Part shown: positions 59,001 through 64,000 of the stretch, piece after piece
Layout: the number at the start of each line of letters is the position of its first letter
Numbering within the stretch: the stretch's first letter is position 1
Notes under the pieces: model-generated
Databases searched by the model: none
Told to the model about the DNA's origin: nothing
The model's input: the letters and a program-made list of their open reading frames with translations, nothing else
Assembly (NCBI GenBank): GCA_021464245.1
Contig: JADCRB010000019.1
Span: 868,001-932,000 of the forward strand
Length of the DNA: 64,000 nt
Source: Carallia brachiata
Lineage: Eukaryota > Streptophyta > Magnoliopsida > Malpighiales > Rhizophoraceae
Direction: 5' to 3'
Program-made: the position numbers and the translations under genes

Positions 59001-60588
59001 CACTCACTAAAGAAGCCTATACTCACTCTTATACTTTTATGGATATATATTTAGAAGTTACAACAAAGAGGGTCGGGGGCAGGGATAAGCTCCCCAATTC
59101 CCGTCTGGATTGGAAATCTTGTCCCCTCCCTTTTTCCGCCCTAAGTTGAAAAATACTTCAAAAAATATTTAAATTTTGCATGAAACACAAAAGGACATAA
59201 AAAAAATTATATTTTTCCAGTCATATGACACAAGAAGAATTGAAATTAAGGTATTAAACTATGTTGGTTAGCGATCCATAGGGGATAAATTAAGGTATTA
59301 AAGTATGTTGGTTAACGATCCATAGGGGATAAGGAAATCGAAATAAAAGAGACAAAGAAATGCAATGTAGTTAAAGTGGTGCCCAAGTTTGAATAGAATA
59401 TAGTAGCAAGGCCACAGTCACGGAATATGTTTACACTTTTGATCGTGTTCATTTCAAAGTATTTTAAAATACTAACAAGATGCCGAATTTCATTTTACAC
59501 AAGAAAAATTTTGCAAATTGTGATCAAATCAAATCAAAATGAGATTGACCCAAAAACATTGTCAGCTACTTTATCATCATGTATGAGAAAGTAATAAAAC
59601 TCATTCTAATGCAGTCAAATAGAAATCACAACTCTACTCTTTTGTCTATTTTAATTAATAAACTGATAGCATGAATTACAATCCCATTTTGTGCCTCCTC
59701 CTCATCCCCCTCCAATAAATAGAATAAATAGAATGAGAGTTTGGCATTCAGTTGAGCTCAAAAAACAAGCCTGGAATGCTTGACAATTCTCGTTAAGTAG
59801 TTCACATTGATTGCTTTAGTGATACTAAAATGAAAATTAACGGAGCTTGTTGGAAATACTAATTTTTATTTATTTGCATCATTTTTATTAATAAGTGATG
59901 TCATTAAATAACCTTGCAGCCAAATTTTTTACACAAATTACATGTAAAAAATCAAGAAATCATCAATCAATGACAGGCCATTTATCAGCCTGAAACCTAT
60001 GAATTTAGAAAGACAAAATTCTCTTACAATCTATATTAGATATCTTATCATTCAATAAAAATTACCATAAGTAATCTCAATAACGATCAGTTGGGTATCC
60101 AGCTGGTGCTGGGGCATGCTACGCTATAAGATGCATTGACAATGTTATGATGATCCTTTGCTTGGAAAGATCGATGTTTTGTCTTGTATAAAGAAGAACA
60201 AAAAAACAAAGAAAGATCAATCCAAGCCACAATCAGTAAGCCTAATAAAAAATGGGTTAAGTAAGAGTACCATAATGCCTTGATAATATATCGGTCTTAT
60301 CAAGCAAAGAATCATCATAATATATATATAAAATAATTTATAGATAAAGTAATAAATTAATAACGAAACAGATAACAAGAACGGGGATGGAGTGAGTATG
60401 AGAGCAAAGATCTCTGATTTTGATCAAACTCGTTCGATCTCATCTTCATTGGATCGGAGCGGAGAGGAGTGGATACCCGTGGAGATTGAAATTTTTGCCA
60501 TCCTATGCGTATTGATTATTCATGGGCACATGGGGTTTCGGGAGTTGCTTACCCAATTCCATCTGCCTCCGTCTCGGCCTAGCGGAAT
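56060..60588. other. 4.5 kb AT-rich intergenic
   Basis: No gene recognised. An AT microsatellite lies near 56161-56185, and a tandem 44-bp pair at 59243-59330. The open frame at 56946-57404 is Lys/Arg-rich with homopolymers and no recognisable domain. A less AT-rich patch at 60380-60588 has no recognisable product. Confidence 0.5.
59243..59330 (+). repeat. 44-bp tandem pair
   Basis: Two adjacent copies starting AAATTAAGGTATTAAA and ending CGATCCATAGGGGAT, two mismatches. Confidence 0.85.
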
Positions 60589-61083
60589 GTGATATTTTTT
60601 TATCTTAAATTTTTATATTTTTTATATATGAATTTTAAATTTTTTTAAAATTGTATTTGAATTTTAAATTTTTTAATTTTTTACCAAATCAGTTTATCTA
60701 TTAATAGAAAGTGATTAATCTATTAAAAAATAATTCTAACTTTACAAAAATTATTTTAAAAAGGGTTAAATATACTAATTAAAAATTTTTTTTCATCAAA
60801 AAGTATGCACTTTGCATATTTAATTTGAGTATTTGTTAATTAAAAAAATATTTAATGTGCATATTTGTTGATGAAAAAAATATTTCACTTACGTATTTGA
60901 CTTTTTTTTTAATAATTTCCATCAAATTAAACTCGTTTATTAACGGATTCACCACTTTTTGTAAATAAAAAGACTAATTTGGTAAGAAATTAAAAAGTTT
61001 AGAAATCAAATAATATATCAAAAAGATTTAAGATTCAAACGTAACAAAATGTAAGAATTTAAGACTAAAAAATATTATATCCC
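60589..61083 (+). mobile_element. foldback MITE family A, copy 3
   Basis: About 495 bp, homologous with 14607-15103 and 33139-33608. The inverted right arm reads GGGATATAATATTTTTTAGTC, the left arm GTGATATTTTTTTATC. Flanks TAGCGGAAT and TCGGCGTAG do not form a target duplication. Confidence 0.78.
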
Positions 61084-61569
61084 TCGGCGTAGCTGTGGAG
61101 GACCTTTTTTTTTTTTATTTTCCCTTCAAAAGAGGAAAGATTTACTTTTTGTTATTTCAAAGCAGCGGCGGATCTATATACTATAGTCGTTGAGGTAAGT
61201 TTATGTGTTATTAAGAAAATATTTAATAAATAATACAAAAGTAAAATAATATAAAGAATTTTTGCCGTTAGTTTTTGCAATTTATTTTTATGGGCATACT
61301 ATGAAAAACTAAAATGAATGAATTAAAATTTACACATAAATTCCTTATCTTTAATAGTCATCCTATTTTGTCATAAGCATGGACCGAGTTGCCTTGATGA
61401 GCTCTAATAGTGCCTCCATGCCACCCTTTGTCTTAGCAACTGCCGCAATTAGTATTGATTTTAGAATAATAATTAACTTTACCAAAGTTTCTTTACAAAA
61501 TATCATGAATAGTAGTTAATGATTTGAAGTTTAAGATAACACTAAATGCCATTTATCACTATTCTTGAT
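61084..61569. other. AT-rich intergenic
   Basis: Nothing recognised; a short less AT-rich patch lies at 61375-61450. Confidence 0.5.
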
Positions 61570-62036
61570 TTTAATCTTACTCCTCTCTGGCGGCTTCCAG
61601 CAGGCTTGTGATTGAGTCTTTATTTTGGGATTCGGTTTTTTTGCAATGCATCCTTGTAATGTAATCTTGATATAATTTTAATCCCATTTCTATCACCTTC
61701 ATTGAAGGAACTATCCTTCCTTCCATAATAAGAATTTTCCTAATTCGCCATATTGTCCAAGATATCATACACATCATTTCAGAAGCCTCCAGAGGTCCAC
61801 TGGCCGTCAGGTTGCAAACCACGCATCAAAGTCCCAAGAATTTGTTTCCCTTGCTGTTAATCCCAGCAGGTAAAAAAGCCAAATACCATCAGCCCCAAGG
61901 ACATTGTAAGAGAACATGACAAATGAACTCATCATTTTCCCCACAGCTAACACAACTTGGATCCAGATGGAGACCCTTCTGCATTAACCTCTCATTAGAT
62001 GGGAGGAAGCCCCTCCAAACCGGCCATATAAAATGC
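61570..62036 (-). pseudogene. LINE ORF2 remnant (zf-RVT region)
   Basis: On the minus strand a decayed LINE zf-RVT domain can be read: GFLPSNERLMQKGLHLDPS, CVSCGENDEFICHVLLQCP, then, after stops, a stretch like SWTIWRIRKILIMEGR, matching the CWIIWKVRNEFIFE region of the intact LINE at 47.9 kb. It has stops and frameshifts and is cut at its upstream end by the MITE at 62040. Confidence 0.7.
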
Positions 62037-62450
62037 TTAGGGGCCATTTGTTTTATGGTTCGAAATCAGAATCGGAAGGAATGAGAATTCAACGGAATCG
62101 AAAATAGAATGACTTATTTCATAATATATTTGATTTCCTTAGAAATCAGAATCAAAACTTTTTATAGTTATTTGTTTTAGTTCGAAATGAGAATTAATAT
62201 TTATATTGGGATAAAAATAAGAAAAATTTTATTAAAAATTAAAAATTACTAATGAAATCAAAATTATAAATACAAAAAAATTGTAATATAATGTCAAATT
62301 AAAAATATTAAATAACTATAAAAAATAAAATTAATAATAATTATTTTTATCATTATTATAATAAAATACTTCACAATAATAGCCATAAAGATAAAATCTA
62401 AAATAAAAATATTCACATAAAATTTCAATAATAATAATAATAATAATAAA

Positions 62451-62483
<33 letters not shown>

Positions 62484-62816
62484 ATGTACTTTCACAATTA
62501 ATCATAAATATAAAATTCAAAATAAAAATATTAACATAAAATTTTAATAATAACAATAATGATAATAATAAAGAAGTATTATAATTTGATTTTGTTTTTT
62601 GAAATTTTATTTGGTGGGTAGTTAAGGTAGTTAAGAAAAGAATGAAAATGATTGATGACATTGACGAGGGAATCATGATTCCATCAAAATTAGAAATGTG
62701 ATTCCTCAATTTAAGAGAATAAGAATCATTTTAAAAAAAAACAAACATGGGAATGAGAATCAATATAGTTGATTCCCATTTCCATACTATATTTATTTAA
62801 AACAAACACCCCCTTA
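62037..62816 (+). mobile_element. Tourist-like MITE family B, copy 2
   Basis: Element 62040-62813 (774 bp) flanked by TTA on both sides (62037-62039, 62814-62816). Ends GGGGCCATTTGTTTTA and, inverted, GGGGGTGTTTGTTTTAAA. The centre is rich in AAT/ATT repeats. The TTA duplication and GTTTGTT-type ends are PIF/Harbinger features. A relative lies inverted at 22195-22934. It sits inside or at the edge of an older LINE remnant. Confidence 0.75.
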
Positions 62817-64000
62817 ATTTATTGGGATACTTTGAAATAAATGCTATGAATTGATTCAGTTTTTTGTTGTATTTACCTAGGAAGATATAAAAAAATAGTC
62901 ATAGTTAGTAGGAGAAAGATTTTTTAAAATTAAGACTTGATGTAATATTAAGTAAATTTGGAGTAACATTAAATATGTATATAATTTAGTTTTAAAAAAT
63001 TAAAATTTTTATTATTTTTTAAAGACTAAACTCATTTTTATAATTAGTTATGATTATTTCCTATATTCTCTTAGCAGTTTTTCTTTGGAATAATGTCTAT
63101 TCAGCACCTTGAGTTCCAATCCATTTCCTATCTAGTTTTAATAATTAAAGAACAAAGTTTTTTGTTACGTTTGACAGTGGAAATTGTTTCTATTTTTTTT
63201 TTTTTTTTATCCTCATTCAATTTCAATCTTCTTTCATCAGAAAGCCCAATATAACAAATAAAAATTGAAGTGATCAGAATCCCAAGTTAGAAGATTTAAC
63301 GATTATAAATTCACAATTAAGTTCAGGATTTGGGCATGCTTCTTTTGTTTTTTGGTGTGGGATAAACAAAAAGGGAAAAAAATTTTGTGCTCAAAGGAAA
63401 AAAAAGGATGGTGGGCTCTAAATGTCTGTGTCACTTGAGCAATGATTAAATACAACAATATAGCGACGTGCAGACAAAACAACGCAAAATGTGGGCAACT
63501 TGCAAATGGGAAATGGACATTGAAAAAGATATTTATCTACTGTCCTTTTTTTTCTTTTAACATTAAAGAAGACAAAATAAAACAAAGAAAAAATATCAAT
63601 AAGGAAAATAAATAATATTATGTTTATTTCTGTCTAATAAAGATTACAAAACCATAAGGGATTGCTTTAAGAAAAAATTACTAATAGAAATAGTACCCGC
63701 TTTAGTCAGATAATTTGTACGAGAGTTTTCTTTACGTAATACATACTTATTTGCTACATATAATGACCTTGTGCATAAATATTAACATTCCCAATAAACA
63801 CAGCTCAAAGGTGAAAAGAGCTATTCTGACCATCAATAAAAATAAAATGTAGAGCTATTCTGCACAATATTTATCTACCATTGTGCTAAGATCAATAGTT
63901 AGACACAATTATGCTTGGGTAAGAATTTTTTTTTTTGCTTTTTTAAAGAGTGATGATAGACAACTATTTAACACACACACAGACACAGGCACATACGTGC
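62817..64000. other. right flank, AT-rich
   Basis: No gene recognised. T-run near 63198; AC microsatellite-like sequence in the last 40 bases. Confidence 0.5.

Overview
This window is nuclear DNA of a flowering plant, most likely a eudicot. It has spliced genes with GT-AG introns, AT-rich intergenic DNA full of MITEs and retrotransposon pieces, and plant-specific families: FAR1-related, VQ-motif, an F-box-less tubby-like protein, a hexameric UBQ10-type polyubiquitin and a plant O-fucosyltransferase. The LINE and gene sequences look rosid-like, possibly Citrus-like, but I cannot name the species from sequence alone.

Layout. 0.6-3.9 kb: an intact FAR1-related gene on the minus strand with an intron in its leader. 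5.8-9.6 kb: a tandem paralogue, also minus, whose frame is broken twice, once in a 21-nt coding minisatellite and once in a T-run. 9.7-13.6 kb: AT-rich DNA with a promoter-proximal 164-bp duplication and a MITE candidate. 13.6-19.05 kb: a nested set in which a decayed Copia-like LTR element (LTRs of 509 and 499 bp) sits inside a 5'-truncated LINE, with a foldback MITE inside the LTR element. 19.3-22.2 kb: three direct LTRs joined by two internal segments of only about 0.2 kb, a TRIM-like tandem array on the minus strand. 22.2-25.4 kb: MITEs. 25.6-28.2 kb: the polyubiquitin gene with TATA box, leader intron and six repeats. 29.9-30.5 kb: a VQ-motif gene with a frame break at an AAC microsatellite. 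31.1-31.7 kb: a Mutator-type foldback MITE with a perfect 9-bp target duplication. 33.1-41.6 kb: mostly non-coding, with a foldback MITE, a LINE 3' fragment and the 3' end of a dead receptor-like-protein gene. 41.8-44.9 kb: a nine-exon tubby-like gene (417 aa). 46.5 kb: a LINE 3' fragment. 47.86-52.59 kb: a complete LINE insertion with 14-bp target duplications, an intact 1364-aa ORF2 and a reduced ORF1 that overlaps it by ATGA. 53.7-56.0 kb: an O-fucosyltransferase gene, minus strand. 56-64 kb: AT-rich DNA with a foldback MITE, a LINE remnant and a Tourist-like MITE.

The host genes are unrelated single genes, not a pathway: chromatin or transcription factors (FRS), ubiquitin supply, a MAPK/WRKY-linked VQ protein, a phosphoinositide-binding-type tubby protein and a Golgi glycosyltransferase. 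The links I can see are structural. Two FRS genes are themselves domesticated MULE transposase derivatives. Three genes (FRS1, polyubiquitin, O-fucosyltransferase) have introns in their 5' leaders. The single-gene frame breaks fall in short-repeat or homopolymer tracts, so sequence error should be excluded before calling them pseudogenes.
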